This document shows, one piece after another, positions 1-8,766 of a stretch of DNA of 64,000 nucleotides; the stretch's first letter is position 1; every line of letters begins with the position of its first letter. Under the pieces are notes generated by a model. It worked only from the letters and a program-made list of their open reading frames with translations, did no database searches and was not told the origin of the DNA. The translations under genes and the position numbers were made by a program. The stretch comes from HKCCE3408 sp039191215 (GTDB lineage: Bacteria > Pseudomonadota > Alphaproteobacteria > Rhodobacterales > Rhodobacteraceae): contig JBCCXT010000006.1 of assembly GCA_039191215.1 (NCBI GenBank), positions 35,845 to 99,844 of the forward strand, given 5' to 3'.

Positions 1-1107
1 TTTGTCAACCGAATCGACGAACTTGAAGACCCCAAAGGTGAGATTGAGCGCATTGGCGACACAATCCGCCGCACGCTTAAGCGCATGGGTCTGGGCGATA
101 CTTTCGAGATCCTGTTTGGCTCCGGCTATTGGGCCAACATGGCGATCGACAATAAAGCCGATGACATGATGCCCGCCAGCCGCGCATCGCTTGAGGCTTT
201 CTATGCCGCCGGGGACGAGGAGGTCGATCTAGACGACCTTGCGATCCTTCGCGAAAAGGCGATCGAAGCGTCAGGCGTGCCGGCCTTGCACCGCGCCATC
301 GCCGCACGGGTCGTCAATGGGCCTGGTGCCGCGCTTTTGGAAGATGTGCGCGCTGAGACCAACGAAATCATCCGCATGAGCGACATGGTTTTCAAGCTCG
401 CCGAAGCCAGCGGCGGCGGCGATGAGATCGACCGTGACGCGCTGACGGCGAAATTCGATGCACTCGGTGCACGGATCAAAGACGGCTTCGACGCTGAAGC
501 CGAGCATATCCGTAACTCTTTGCAGCGCCGCCTAGAATTGGCCCAAGACAGCTTTATCACGTCTGCGGTGGATGCGCTGCAGTCGCATATCGATGCCTTT
601 GGCGAGGCCGACAATTGGAGCCACGAACCCGTGTCGCTGCGATTGATGATGAAATCGGCGTACAATGTGTGCTGCAACAAGCTCAAGCGCGTCGGTCAAG
701 TGGGCTTTGAACAAGTCCTCGACGGCACACTCGACATCTTGCAATTCGAGCTTGATTTCTATTCCGAGCTGCACACAACCGACTTCCCCAGCCAGCCGGT
801 CCATAAGGCACCGACAGGCCTGGCAATGACGCTGTCTTTGGACTTAGAGGCCAGTTGGTGGCGGCGGTTCTGGAAACGAGGCCGCAAAAATGCCGCAGAG
901 ACTCGCTACAAGCATCTGATCGTGGCCGAAACGACGCCGCTCATCGAAATGATGCTGCAGGAATATTTTGATCCGGCCCGCGACGAGACCTGGTCGATAA
1001 TCTCGCGGTATCTCGAAGACCAGAAGGGCTTCATCGATGCGATGATTGATGCCTGCACGACCGGCGAAATGCCGAAACGTAACCTCGATATCCTGGCAGC
1101 AGAGTGA
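1..1107 (+). CDS. Dynamin-like large GTPase, C-terminal part (5' end outside window)
   Basis: The reading frame is open from base 1, so the gene starts upstream; 368 residues are visible. The visible part opens with FVNRIDEL, a G4 (N-x-x-D) motif that is identical in the large GTPase at 2700-4820. The stretch after it can also be matched to that protein (here SGVPALHRAI, there SGLSQVKETL), so the two are paralogs. A long helical region follows, with a tryptophan- and arginine-rich patch at bases 850-885 (SWWRRFWKRGRK) that also has a counterpart in the paralog. From family knowledge, bacterial dynamins bind GTP, oligomerise and remodel membranes; a membrane role here is inference. The next gene starts 4 bases after this stop, so it is in an operon. 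The G1 and G3 motifs lie outside the window and cannot be checked. Confidence 0.8.
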   Translation, partial: FVNRIDELEDPKGEIERIGDTIRRTLKRMGLGDTFEILFGSGYWANMAIDNKADDMMPASRASLEAFYAAGDEEVDLDDLAILREKAIEASGVPALHRAIAARVVNGPGAALLEDVRAETNEIIRMSDMVFKLAEASGGGDEIDRDALTAKFDALGARIKDGFDAEAEHIRNSLQRRLELAQDSFITSAVDALQSHIDAFGEADNWSHEPVSLRLMMKSAYNVCCNKLKRVGQVGFEQVLDGTLDILQFELDFYSELHTTDFPSQPVHKAPTGLAMTLSLDLEASWWRRFWKRGRKNAAETRYKHLIVAETTPLIEMMLQEYFDPARDETWSIISRYLEDQKGFIDAMIDACTTGEMPKRNLDILAAE

Positions 1108-1111
1108 TCTG

Positions 1112-2695
1112 ATGAAAGTGGAAACCGAATTCAAGCGCCCGCCGCGGATGATTGTCACTGGTGAATTCAGCGCCGGGAAAACACGCTTTATCAATGGGTT
1201 GATCGGGCGATCCGTCCTGCCCTCGAATGTCACCTCAACCAGCCTACCGCCGGTCTGGCTGATCTACGGAGACGATGTCTCGTTCCGTATCGATCTGGAC
1301 GGCAATGTGCATGAAGTTGAAAGCTTTGCCGAAGTCGATGTCCACGATACGCTGGTCTATGTGAATGCCGTCCCGGCGGAGATCCTGCGTCATGTAGATA
1401 TCATTGACACACCAGGCAATTCCGACCCCAACATCCCCGCGACCTGCTGGGAACGTATGGTGGGTCATGCCGATATGATGGTGTGGTGTACCGGTGCAAC
1501 GCAGGCCTGGCGCCAATCTGAGAAGGCGACAGTTCGTGACCTGCCCGAAGATCTGCGCGCCCAGGGGCTTTTGCTGATCACGCAGGCAGACCGTATCCCC
1601 GAAGAGCGCCAGCGCGAAAAGCTCAAGCGCCGGGTGGCGCGTGATGCAGCGCAATTTTTGCCGGAAATTCGGATGGCATCGCTTATCGATGACGCCGAGG
1701 TGGCAAAGCTGCGCGATGAGATCATTGCGATGGCCGAAGCGACAAAGACCCATCCCGGTGCGATGTTGGAGGCAATCGAAAACGTCCGCGCCACGGCGTT
1801 GGATGCGGCTGAACCACTGGCCATGCTGGACGAAGATTTCGAGACGGAGCCGGGCGACGAAGACTCGCTTGAGGATGTCGATCTGCTGTCGCTGAAGGCG
1901 CAGCCGGATGATGCCGATAACGGGGACGCAGCTTCGCAAAATGCTTCGGCTGCCGAAGCGGACGGCGATGCCGACGCTGAGGTGGTAGAGGCAAAAGCCG
2001 ACGTGAAGGTCGGCGCCAAGTCGAAATCCAAATCTCGTTCCAAATCAAAGTCAAAGACGAAGATCGCCGCCGAAGATGAGCAGGCCGATGCGGCGCAAGA
2101 TGATGCCGCCGACAAAGAGAGCGCCGATGATGAGGGCGACCTTGATATCGAGGCGCTGGCGCAGGAGCTTATGACGGCGCTGGAAGAAGACGGCGACGCC
2201 GACGATGATGTTGCGGCGCAAGACGACGCCAAGGCGGCGGCAGATGCCGAGGTTGACGCAGCAGAAGAAGCCGACGCGACAGTAGCTACTGTTGGCGGCA
2301 GCTCAGATGAGGCCGATTCGGGCGTGCCGAAAGTTGGGCTTGAGCTTCTCGAAGCGGTCACCAAGCGCAGTGGCGGACGCCGTTCGAACCGGCGCCGTGG
2401 TCCCGCGCTTGCCCTGGCTGATGCGGACGTGACCGATGCCGCTGACACCAACTCGGGCGAGACACCGACAAGCCGGATGATTTGGGATGCCCTCGAAGCC
2501 GCCTATGATGGTGACGATGAGGCCCGCATTGATGCCTTTATCGCCTGCATCGATCAGCTTTTCATGCCAAAAGATGGCGATGACGAAGCCGGCGAATTAG
2601 TTGCTCGGATGAAAGACGCCGCCGAAGCCCTGGTAACAAGTGAAGACGACCACGAGGGGGATATTGCGCCCCTTACGTCTAGCGCAGGAAGTTAA
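1112..2695 (+). CDS. Small dynamin-type GTPase with long acidic linker
   Basis: 527 residues. The G1 P-loop GEFSAGKT is at residues 17-24 and G3 DTPG at 99-102. G4 is degenerate: TQAD (157-160) stands where NKxD is expected. Residues 126-138 (CTGATQAWRQSEK) match a motif in the fourth gene (TTIASQAWRLSEK), which makes the two small GTPases paralogs. From about residue 230 the protein becomes a low-complexity acidic tail rich in Asp, Glu and Ala, broken by a Ser/Lys/Arg block near residues 303-318; this is probably disordered. A short helical domain ends the protein. I chose ATG 1112, 4 bases after the upstream stop and 18 bases before the codons of the P-loop strand; an in-frame ATG at 1046 would overlap the previous gene. 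Function unknown; the context implies a partner of the neighbouring large GTPases. Confidence 0.8.
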   Translation: MKVETEFKRPPRMIVTGEFSAGKTRFINGLIGRSVLPSNVTSTSLPPVWLIYGDDVSFRIDLDGNVHEVESFAEVDVHDTLVYVNAVPAEILRHVDIIDTPGNSDPNIPATCWERMVGHADMMVWCTGATQAWRQSEKATVRDLPEDLRAQGLLLITQADRIPEERQREKLKRRVARDAAQFLPEIRMASLIDDAEVAKLRDEIIAMAEATKTHPGAMLEAIENVRATALDAAEPLAMLDEDFETEPGDEDSLEDVDLLSLKAQPDDADNGDAASQNASAAEADGDADAEVVEAKADVKVGAKSKSKSRSKSKSKTKIAAEDEQADAAQDDAADKESADDEGDLDIEALAQELMTALEEDGDADDDVAAQDDAKAAADAEVDAAEEADATVATVGGSSDEADSGVPKVGLELLEAVTKRSGGRRSNRRRGPALALADADVTDAADTNSGETPTSRMIWDALEAAYDGDDEARIDAFIACIDQLFMPKDGDDEAGELVARMKDAAEALVTSEDDHEGDIAPLTSSAGS

Positions 2696-2699
2696 AACC

Positions 2700-4820
2700 A
2701 TGGAAATCGCACCTCTTCAGAAAAAGCAGCTCGATTATCTGCGTGGGATGCTCTCCAATATCGAGAGCACGGTCGACCGTGGGTCGCGCGAACAATTCCG
2801 CACGATCGGCAAACGGTTGAACGACTGGGCCGCACGTGTTGCTGTCATCGGTCAGGTTAAGGCCGGGAAATCGACCTTCCTCAACGCCTTCATCCGTCAG
2901 CATGATTTTCTGCCCTCCGACATCAACCCGTGGACGTCGGTGGTGACCAATATCCGCATCAACATGCCGGACGATCCACCGATGGGCGCCTCGTTCCAGT
3001 TCTTCGACGAGACGGACTGGGATGAGATCATGACGGGTTCGGATCGGATCCGGAAGCTGACCGAAGATCTTCTGCCCGGCTTTGACAGCGAGGTTTTGCA
3101 GCGCCAAACGCAAGAGATGCGGGACCGCGCGCAGCGCCGCCTGGGCAAACACTATCACGCCCTACTCGGCAGCAAGCACGAATACGATTTTCTGTCGCCC
3201 GACCTGCTTAAGCGCTATGTTTGCGCGGGCCCCGGCTCTGACGACGGTTTGACGCGCGAATCCTTGGGTCGCTACGCCGCGATCACCAAGGTCGCCGATG
3301 TTTACATGCCGATGCCGGAATTTTTGGTTCCGACAATTGTCACCGACACGCCGGGCGTAAACGACCCTTTCCTGGTCCGTGATGAGTTCACCTGCCGCAG
3401 CTTGGACAAATCGGACGTCTTTGTTGTCGTTCTGTCGGCGCATCAGGCGCTGACCGATGTCGACATTGCGCTCATTCGCATGCTGGCCCAGCAGGACAGC
3501 AAGGACGTGATGATCTTCGTTAACCGGATCGACGAGCTTGACGATTACAAGACCCAAGTGCCGCGCGTATTGGCAGATGTCAGCGCGCGCCTCATGGAGG
3601 CCATCCCTGATATCGAGTTCACGATCCTTGCGGGCTCAGCCTATCTGGCCGATCTGGTGTTTCGGACAGATGATGAGGCCGAGGAGCTGCGCGATCAGCT
3701 CGATACGCCGGAACTGGCCGAATACATCTATGAGACCTATGGCGAGGTTCCGCTCGATTGCGAGGATCGCTTGTTGCTCGCCTCCGGCCTGAGCCAGGTC
3801 AAAGAGACGCTGTCGACCATCATCGATAACGGCATCGGATGCGCACAGCTGTCACAGGTTCTGGGCGACATCCGCGCGGAGTTGAACGGCGTAACTTTCG
3901 CCGCCAAGCGTGAACGTGAATCTGTCGCCCGAGAGCTTGACGGTGTTGGTGCGGCCAAGACGTCCGAGGCGTTAGAGGTTCTGAGCCAAGAGCTTGAGGA
4001 GACCAACGGCCTTTATGCCGAGCTTGAGGCGAAGTTCGAAAGCAACGAGCAAGAGATCGAGCAATGTGTGGCCACGTCCTGGTCACAGCTTGAAAAGGCC
4101 GTGAATGGCGAGATCGAGGCATTTGTGAACGAACAGCGTGAGGTGTTCAAAGAGAGCGTCGTGCGCACCGAGTTCAAGCGTCAATCGCCCGATCCGATTG
4201 AGATCGAGCTTACCCCCTTGCAGGTGAAGCTTGAGACTGTTGTCAGCGAGAGCTTTGACCAGGCGCGCGCATTGATCGACTCGCGGCTCGATAGCTGCAT
4301 GAACGCATTCCGGGCAATCATCGAGAACCGGTTCGAAGACGAAATCGCGGACATCACGCTCGAAGAATTGCCCTATGATGAGTTCACCACGACGCTCACG
4401 ATGGCAAAAAAGACGCTTGAGTTGGAGTTTGTCACCGAGAAGAACTGGATGTTCTGGCGCCGTGGCCGGGCCAATGTCGAAAAGACCGTCGATGCCCTCA
4501 AGACCGTGGCCGCCGCCGAATTCCGCCCCTCGGTCGAGAAGCTTTTGGCCGCCTATAACGACGCCCAAGCCGAACGTGCGGCTGCAGGTAGCGAACGCAT
4601 CGCTGTGATGTTGCGGATGATGGAAACCGCCGTTCGCGAGCGGACACAGCGCCTGAGCAAAGACCAGCGCCTGCTCGAAGAGGTCCAAAAGGACCCGCAA
4701 AAGCTGGAACGGATGATGCGCCGGCTGCAAAGCCAACTCGAGGTTCTTGATCGCCGACTGCAGCACCTGTCTGCGGCCGATAGCAGCCTTTCCAATGCCG
4801 AGCTTTCTGAGGCGGCCTGA
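2700..4820 (+). CDS. Dynamin-like large GTPase
   Basis: 706 residues. All three main GTPase motifs are present: G1 GQVKAGKST at 51-59, G3 DTPG near 216 and G4 NRID at 275-278. Helical, coiled-coil-prone sequence fills the rest, ending in a charged coiled coil (about 640-700). Residues 583-590 (WMFWRRGR) form an aromatic and basic patch resembling the one in the first gene, at a similar place in the helical half; such a patch could insert in or lie on a membrane (inference). ATG 2700 follows the upstream stop by 4 bases and has an AGGAAG ribosome site 8 bases before it. Length and motif order fit bacterial dynamin-like proteins, which hydrolyse GTP on membranes. The specific role is unknown. 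Confidence 0.85.
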   Translation: MEIAPLQKKQLDYLRGMLSNIESTVDRGSREQFRTIGKRLNDWAARVAVIGQVKAGKSTFLNAFIRQHDFLPSDINPWTSVVTNIRINMPDDPPMGASFQFFDETDWDEIMTGSDRIRKLTEDLLPGFDSEVLQRQTQEMRDRAQRRLGKHYHALLGSKHEYDFLSPDLLKRYVCAGPGSDDGLTRESLGRYAAITKVADVYMPMPEFLVPTIVTDTPGVNDPFLVRDEFTCRSLDKSDVFVVVLSAHQALTDVDIALIRMLAQQDSKDVMIFVNRIDELDDYKTQVPRVLADVSARLMEAIPDIEFTILAGSAYLADLVFRTDDEAEELRDQLDTPELAEYIYETYGEVPLDCEDRLLLASGLSQVKETLSTIIDNGIGCAQLSQVLGDIRAELNGVTFAAKRERESVARELDGVGAAKTSEALEVLSQELEETNGLYAELEAKFESNEQEIEQCVATSWSQLEKAVNGEIEAFVNEQREVFKESVVRTEFKRQSPDPIEIELTPLQVKLETVVSESFDQARALIDSRLDSCMNAFRAIIENRFEDEIADITLEELPYDEFTTTLTMAKKTLELEFVTEKNWMFWRRGRANVEKTVDALKTVAAAEFRPSVEKLLAAYNDAQAERAAAGSERIAVMLRMMETAVRERTQRLSKDQRLLEEVQKDPQKLERMMRRLQSQLEVLDRRLQHLSAADSSLSNAELSEAA

Positions 4821-4837
4821 AACCGAAAAGTGGTGTG

Positions 4838-6118
4838 ATGATGACACGTGCAGTCAAAATACCAGCGGAAGCAAGTCCCGAGACCGACCAGACGCCTGTC
4901 CGGGTCGTGCTGTGCGGCGAGGTCAACTCTGGCAAATCCACCGTTCTCAATGCGCTGATGCGCGGTCCGGTCCTGCCCGACCTGTTCGGGACAAAAGAGC
5001 GACCGTTCATCCATGTCCGCACCGGAGACACCGCCGCACAGGTTGTGCATGGTCGGGATGGCAGCGAAAGCACCCATGACGGCCTATCGGACGCCGTTCT
5101 TCAGGCGGCTGAAAGCTGCGAGATCATCGGGACATCCGAACACCTAGCCGGGCTGGAAATCGTTGAGATGCCGTTTCTCAATGAACGCGACATCACCGAT
5201 GAACAGATCGCTTATGTCGAAAGCGCCGACATTATCATCTGGACGACAATTGCCTCGCAAGCCTGGCGGCTGAGCGAAAAGACGATCCTGGACCGGTGTG
5301 AAAACCGCTCCTCTTTGGCCATCATGGTTGTCTCACGCGGTGACAAGCTGCGCTCGGACGAGGATCGCGAGAAATTGATGGGTCGGCTTGAGCGCGAGAC
5401 CGGCGACTATTTCCGCGACATCGTGATGATGCACGGCAAGGATACCCTGATTGCCGCCGCCGCCGAAGATGACGAGGCGTGGGAGACGACCGCAGCACCG
5501 GTTCTGCTGACCTATTTGCGCGAAATGGCCGAAGAGGTGCGCGATGCCAAGGCTTCTGCCCTTGCAGCGATGGTCTCGTTAACGTCGGAGGCCATGGATG
5601 ACGGTGAGATGACTGCCGAAATCGTGCAGCTGAAGCCCGATCCCGAGACAGAAACGCTTGAAGCTCAGCCGCAGGAAGATTCCGCTTTCGCCGTCATCGC
5701 CGAGATCCCCGAAGACGACGCGCCGATCGAGGAAAAGGCGGAAAACAGCCCGCTGCTACCCGCCAAAGCGCGCACCGCGTTGGAGGAGTTGCTGCCTGCC
5801 CTACATGGCTGCACGGCTGTGGGATTGGTCGCCTTGGACGGCAACGATGAGGTCGAGTTCTTGCGCGGCTCCGAGGAGGATTGGGCCGAACTTGGCGCGG
5901 CATGCATCTCGATGCATCTGGCCGCGAAAGAGATCGAACCGGCTGCAACCCAAGAGCCGCTTTTGTCGCATATGGCTCTGAAATCGCATCAATTCATTAT
6001 GCAAAGCTTCCCGCGGAAGAAGGCCTTGATGTTCATGTTGGCAAGCTCTGCGCGGATGAACCACGGCATCGCGCGAACGGCGTTCAGCCGCCTCGTCAGA
6101 GCCTACGAGGCGCGCTAA
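4838..6118 (+). CDS. Small dynamin-type GTPase with roadblock/LC7-like C-terminal domain
   Basis: 426 residues. The P-loop GEVNSGKST is intact near residue 26, but where G3 should read DxxG the protein has VEMPF, and G4 is replaced by SRGD. It may therefore bind nucleotide without normal hydrolysis (inference). Residues near 136 (TTIASQAWRLSEK) mark it as a paralog of the second gene. A linker rich in Glu follows; from about 310 to the end the sequence fits the roadblock/LC7 pattern: an opening helix, a strand containing VGLVALDGNDE, a central helix, then paired strands (KKALMFML) and a closing helix. In other bacteria (MglA/MglB) a roadblock protein controls a small GTPase, so this tail may bind the partner GTPases. 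I start at ATG 4838 (GAAAAG 7 bases upstream); GTG 4835 and ATG 4841 are alternatives. Last gene of the cluster. Confidence 0.75.
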   Translation: MMTRAVKIPAEASPETDQTPVRVVLCGEVNSGKSTVLNALMRGPVLPDLFGTKERPFIHVRTGDTAAQVVHGRDGSESTHDGLSDAVLQAAESCEIIGTSEHLAGLEIVEMPFLNERDITDEQIAYVESADIIIWTTIASQAWRLSEKTILDRCENRSSLAIMVVSRGDKLRSDEDREKLMGRLERETGDYFRDIVMMHGKDTLIAAAAEDDEAWETTAAPVLLTYLREMAEEVRDAKASALAAMVSLTSEAMDDGEMTAEIVQLKPDPETETLEAQPQEDSAFAVIAEIPEDDAPIEEKAENSPLLPAKARTALEELLPALHGCTAVGLVALDGNDEVEFLRGSEEDWAELGAACISMHLAAKEIEPAATQEPLLSHMALKSHQFIMQSFPRKKALMFMLASSARMNHGIARTAFSRLVRAYEAR

Positions 6119-6133
6119 ATCCGGCAATTGAAC

Positions 6134-6409
6134 TTAGGCATGTGTTTCGACCGGCGTATCGAGGCCCTGCAACATGTGTTCGAGGATCTCCAAGCCGCGC
6201 GGTTTTTTCTCACGATAGCGGATGATCTTCTTCAATTCAGGGTAATGCAGCCAGTTCCAAGACGAGAACTCGCCGCCACCAACTTTGGTGATCATGCTGG
6301 CCATATAGCCGAACGCATCGACATGGCGGACTTCGACGATGGTTCCAGATGGCAACGGACAGCCTAAACCATCATGCTCGATCCAGGGGCCCCATTCTTG
6401 TGCGGCCAT
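6134..6409 (-). CDS. Small conserved-looking protein of unknown function
   Basis: 91 residues, not recognised. The start ATG at 6409 has a GGGGGG ribosome site 4 bases upstream; an in-frame GTG at 6421 is possible. The N-terminal part is rich in Trp, Gly and Pro (EWGPWIEHDGLGCPLPSGT), then comes a strand-like stretch and a basic segment (KKIIRYREKKPRG). It has no signal peptide or membrane segment. The pattern recalls short beta proteins seen near phage or cell-surface genes, but I cannot assign a family. It converges on the GTPase operon with only 15 bases between the stops and is not part of it. Confidence 0.6.
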   Translation of the reverse strand: MAAQEWGPWIEHDGLGCPLPSGTIVEVRHVDAFGYMASMITKVGGGEFSSWNWLHYPELKKIIRYREKKPRGLEILEHMLQGLDTPVETHA

Positions 6410-6529
6410 TTTACCCCCCACATTACTACAACCCTAACCTGTCGAATTATGCGGTGACGGCAAGCCTAAACAGGCCATCCAATCCGTCCCATATATGGAA
6501 ACAATCAAGCGCCATTTGCGATACGAGGC

Positions 6530-7795
6530 TCAGCCGCTCTGCTGAATAAGGCGTGCGGTGCCAATTGCGGCCTCTGCATGTGCGGCGCGGTCGATTGTCA
6601 TGCCCATATGGCGCTGACGAATCGCCGTCCAGGTTGCGTTGGCGGCACCCCCACCGGCGGTGAAAAGCTGGCGCAGCGGCGGGGCGCCAAGCGCCGCCAT
6701 TTTGGCGTAACACTGGGCCTCAATCCGCGCGATCCCCTCCAGCATGCCATGTAGAAAGGCTGCGTCATCATCGGGGCGCGGCAAAAGGCGCGGCGGAAAG
6801 TTTGGATCGTTTGTCGGAAACCGCTCACCGGGACGGGCTAGCGGGTAATAATCCAATGGCGAGGCAACCTCTGGGTCAATTTGGGCCGACAGTTCCGCAA
6901 GTTGCGCCGGGTCAAAAAACGAGCGCAAGACCCCGCCACCAGTATTTGATGCCCCGCCGACGAGCCAGCCCTGACCAAGTTTGTGGGAATACAGTCCGAT
7001 CTCTGGGGCATCGATGCGCTGCGCGCTCAGCATCTTCACCGCCAGCGTCGTGCCAAGTGATGTGACCGCGACGCCTATTTCAAGCGGTGCGGCGGCGAGG
7101 AATGCCGCCGTGCTGTCCGTGGTACCTAGATGGACGCGCAGGCCTTTGGGCAGCTCCAATTGATCGGCGACACTTGCGTCGATGTCATCGCCATAAGCGC
7201 CTGCCGGGCGGACCTCCGGCAAGAGGTCATTGGGCAGTTCAAGTGCTTCTAACCAATTCGGCCACGTGCCTGCGTCGGGATCGAAACCGGTCTTGAGCGC
7301 GTTGTTTTCATCCGATAGCCCACCCCGCCCCATAAGCTTTGCGGCGACAAAATCCGCCTGATGGAGAAGGTGTCGCGCCTTGCCATCGGCCTCACCCACA
7401 AGGTGCAACACGCGCGCCAGGGCGGAGTTCGACCCCCGGCTGATATGGCTGGCGGGAGCATGGGCTGCAATGCGCGCCGCTTCCGCATCGAAGCCCGCAT
7501 CATTATACATCAGCGGTCGCGTCACCGGTTTCAGCTTCGCATCGGTGAGGACCAGACTGCCGGACGTGCCATCGACACCGATCGCCTCAATATCCTGCGG
7601 GGCGATCCCATCTGCGGCTAGGGCCGCGACCTGTTGGGTGATGCAACGCACCGCCGCGCCCCACCAGGCATCGGCCCCGGTTTCCGACCCATAATCGCCA
7701 CGCGCGGTCCCCACCACAGCGCCGCGTGGGTCCAAAACGGCGCTGCGAACGCCCGAGGTCCCGAGGTCTAGCCCAACAATGAGCCCGCCACTCAT
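6530..7795 (-). CDS. FGGY-family carbohydrate kinase
   Basis: 421 residues. The N-terminal phosphate loop reads GLDLGTSGVRSA and the second domain has GTTDSTAAF with the likely catalytic Asp at about 227. A glycine-rich ATP-site turn (TAGGGAAN) lies near the C-terminus. The family phosphorylates sugars or polyols with ATP in the cytoplasm; this member looks closest to the ribulose/xylulose-type kinases, but the substrate cannot be read. The start is ATG 7795, overlapping the stop of the upstream aldolase gene by 4 bases (ATGA), so the two are translationally coupled. It is the last gene of a four-gene operon (hydrolase, HAD phosphatase, aldolase, kinase) behind a GTATAC operator. Confidence 0.88.
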   Translation of the reverse strand: MSGGLIVGLDLGTSGVRSAVLDPRGAVVGTARGDYGSETGADAWWGAAVRCITQQVAALAADGIAPQDIEAIGVDGTSGSLVLTDAKLKPVTRPLMYNDAGFDAEAARIAAHAPASHISRGSNSALARVLHLVGEADGKARHLLHQADFVAAKLMGRGGLSDENNALKTGFDPDAGTWPNWLEALELPNDLLPEVRPAGAYGDDIDASVADQLELPKGLRVHLGTTDSTAAFLAAAPLEIGVAVTSLGTTLAVKMLSAQRIDAPEIGLYSHKLGQGWLVGGASNTGGGVLRSFFDPAQLAELSAQIDPEVASPLDYYPLARPGERFPTNDPNFPPRLLPRPDDDAAFLHGMLEGIARIEAQCYAKMAALGAPPLRQLFTAGGGAANATWTAIRQRHMGMTIDRAAHAEAAIGTARLIQQSG

Positions 7796-8766
7796 CGCGC
7801 CGACCGCGCCGCGAGCGCCTGGCGATACTTTTCGGCGTCCCAGTTCAGCAATTCGCCCTCTGCATCCGTGCCGATGGGCTCCAACGTCCAATCGGCCGGA
7901 ACACGCGCCAAGACATCCGCAAGGCAGCGCAGCATCGCCTTTTGCGAGGACGTAGCACCATTACGCAAAGCGATGCCCTGGCCAGCGACCAAAATCGCCG
8001 GCGGTGCCCCGTCATGATCGGCAATCGGCAGGGCGGGGCCTAAAAACACGACGTGATCAGGGTAGTACGATCCCGCCGCGGCGCGTGTAGCGGCCAGCTC
8101 GTCTTGTGCGATCCAGGTCTCCTTAGCCCAGCTAAATCCTTCTGGTGCCGCGTCGTTGGTCGTAAATGCACCCGATGCCACCGCGGGCATCTGCAAGCGT
8201 TTTTCGATCTCTGCCAGTAAGGATTTGGCCGCATCCGCGCTGGCGCCGGCACAGATAAGGCCATGGTTTTGCAGAACGAAAACCTGAGTGTCAGCAGCAG
8301 CGGCGTGCATGATCTTGCGCGTCAGCGGCAGGCCCGGCTTGGCATAGGGGACCATCGCCCAGGGCACGCCTGCCAGCTTGTCGGTCAGCGCCGCGCGGCC
8401 TTCGGGCGAAATGGCGTGCACCAAGGTGGCCACCGAATGGGTGTGCAGAACAACCGGCCAGCTGAGCGCTGCATGGAATGTCGTCTCGATTGAAGGCCGC
8501 AGACCGCGGGACGCGTCGATCACCGTCGCTTTGCAAGACCCATCGCCCGCGCCATCCGCCTCGGCCTGCGCCGCTGCAAGATCCACGGCAACGAAGATAT
8601 CGTCGGATGCGGCCTCGGCAAGCTCCGTGCCGGAGGCCTTGATATGCATAACAGCCCCGTCTTTGATCGAGGTGTTCCCGCCCGGCCCTTGAACTTGCAG
8701 CGGGTCCTGACCCAGCTCAGCAGATAGCGCGCGGAAGGCATTGAATTCGGCACTGTCGATCATCAT
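7792..8766 (-). CDS. Class II aldolase/adducin family protein (long form)
   Basis: 324 residues, longer than the usual 210-250 of fuculose-phosphate aldolases and closer to the aldolase half of bifunctional rhamnulose-phosphate aldolase/dehydrogenases. The fold markers are visible: GGNTSIK near residue 30, an SIE motif with the catalytic-type Glu before FH, two zinc histidines in HTHS and a third in QNHG. The C-terminus ends in a WDAEKYR segment that these long forms share. The family cleaves a phosphorylated ketose or aldol to dihydroxyacetone phosphate or a related triose. The start overlaps the HAD gene stop (ATGA) and its own stop overlaps the kinase start, so it sits inside a coupled operon. 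The likely substrate is the product of the kinase. Confidence 0.85.
   Translation of the reverse strand: MMIDSAEFNAFRALSAELGQDPLQVQGPGGNTSIKDGAVMHIKASGTELAEAASDDIFVAVDLAAAQAEADGAGDGSCKATVIDASRGLRPSIETTFHAALSWPVVLHTHSVATLVHAISPEGRAALTDKLAGVPWAMVPYAKPGLPLTRKIMHAAAADTQVFVLQNHGLICAGASADAAKSLLAEIEKRLQMPAVASGAFTTNDAAPEGFSWAKETWIAQDELAATRAAAGSYYPDHVVFLGPALPIADHDGAPPAILVAGQGIALRNGATSSQKAMLRCLADVLARVPADWTLEPIGTDAEGELLNWDAEKYRQALAARSAR

Noticed and set aside
1465..2451. Long Ser/Ala-rich open frame on the minus strand opposite the second GTPase
   Set aside because: Its composition is the mirror of the acidic repeats on the coding strand; no start signal or family pattern. A shadow frame.
1..6118. GTPase operon as an anti-phage defence system
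   Set aside because: Some dynamin-like proteins act in defence, but there are no nuclease, recombinase or defence-island neighbours here and GC is typical of the genome; the idea is unsupported.
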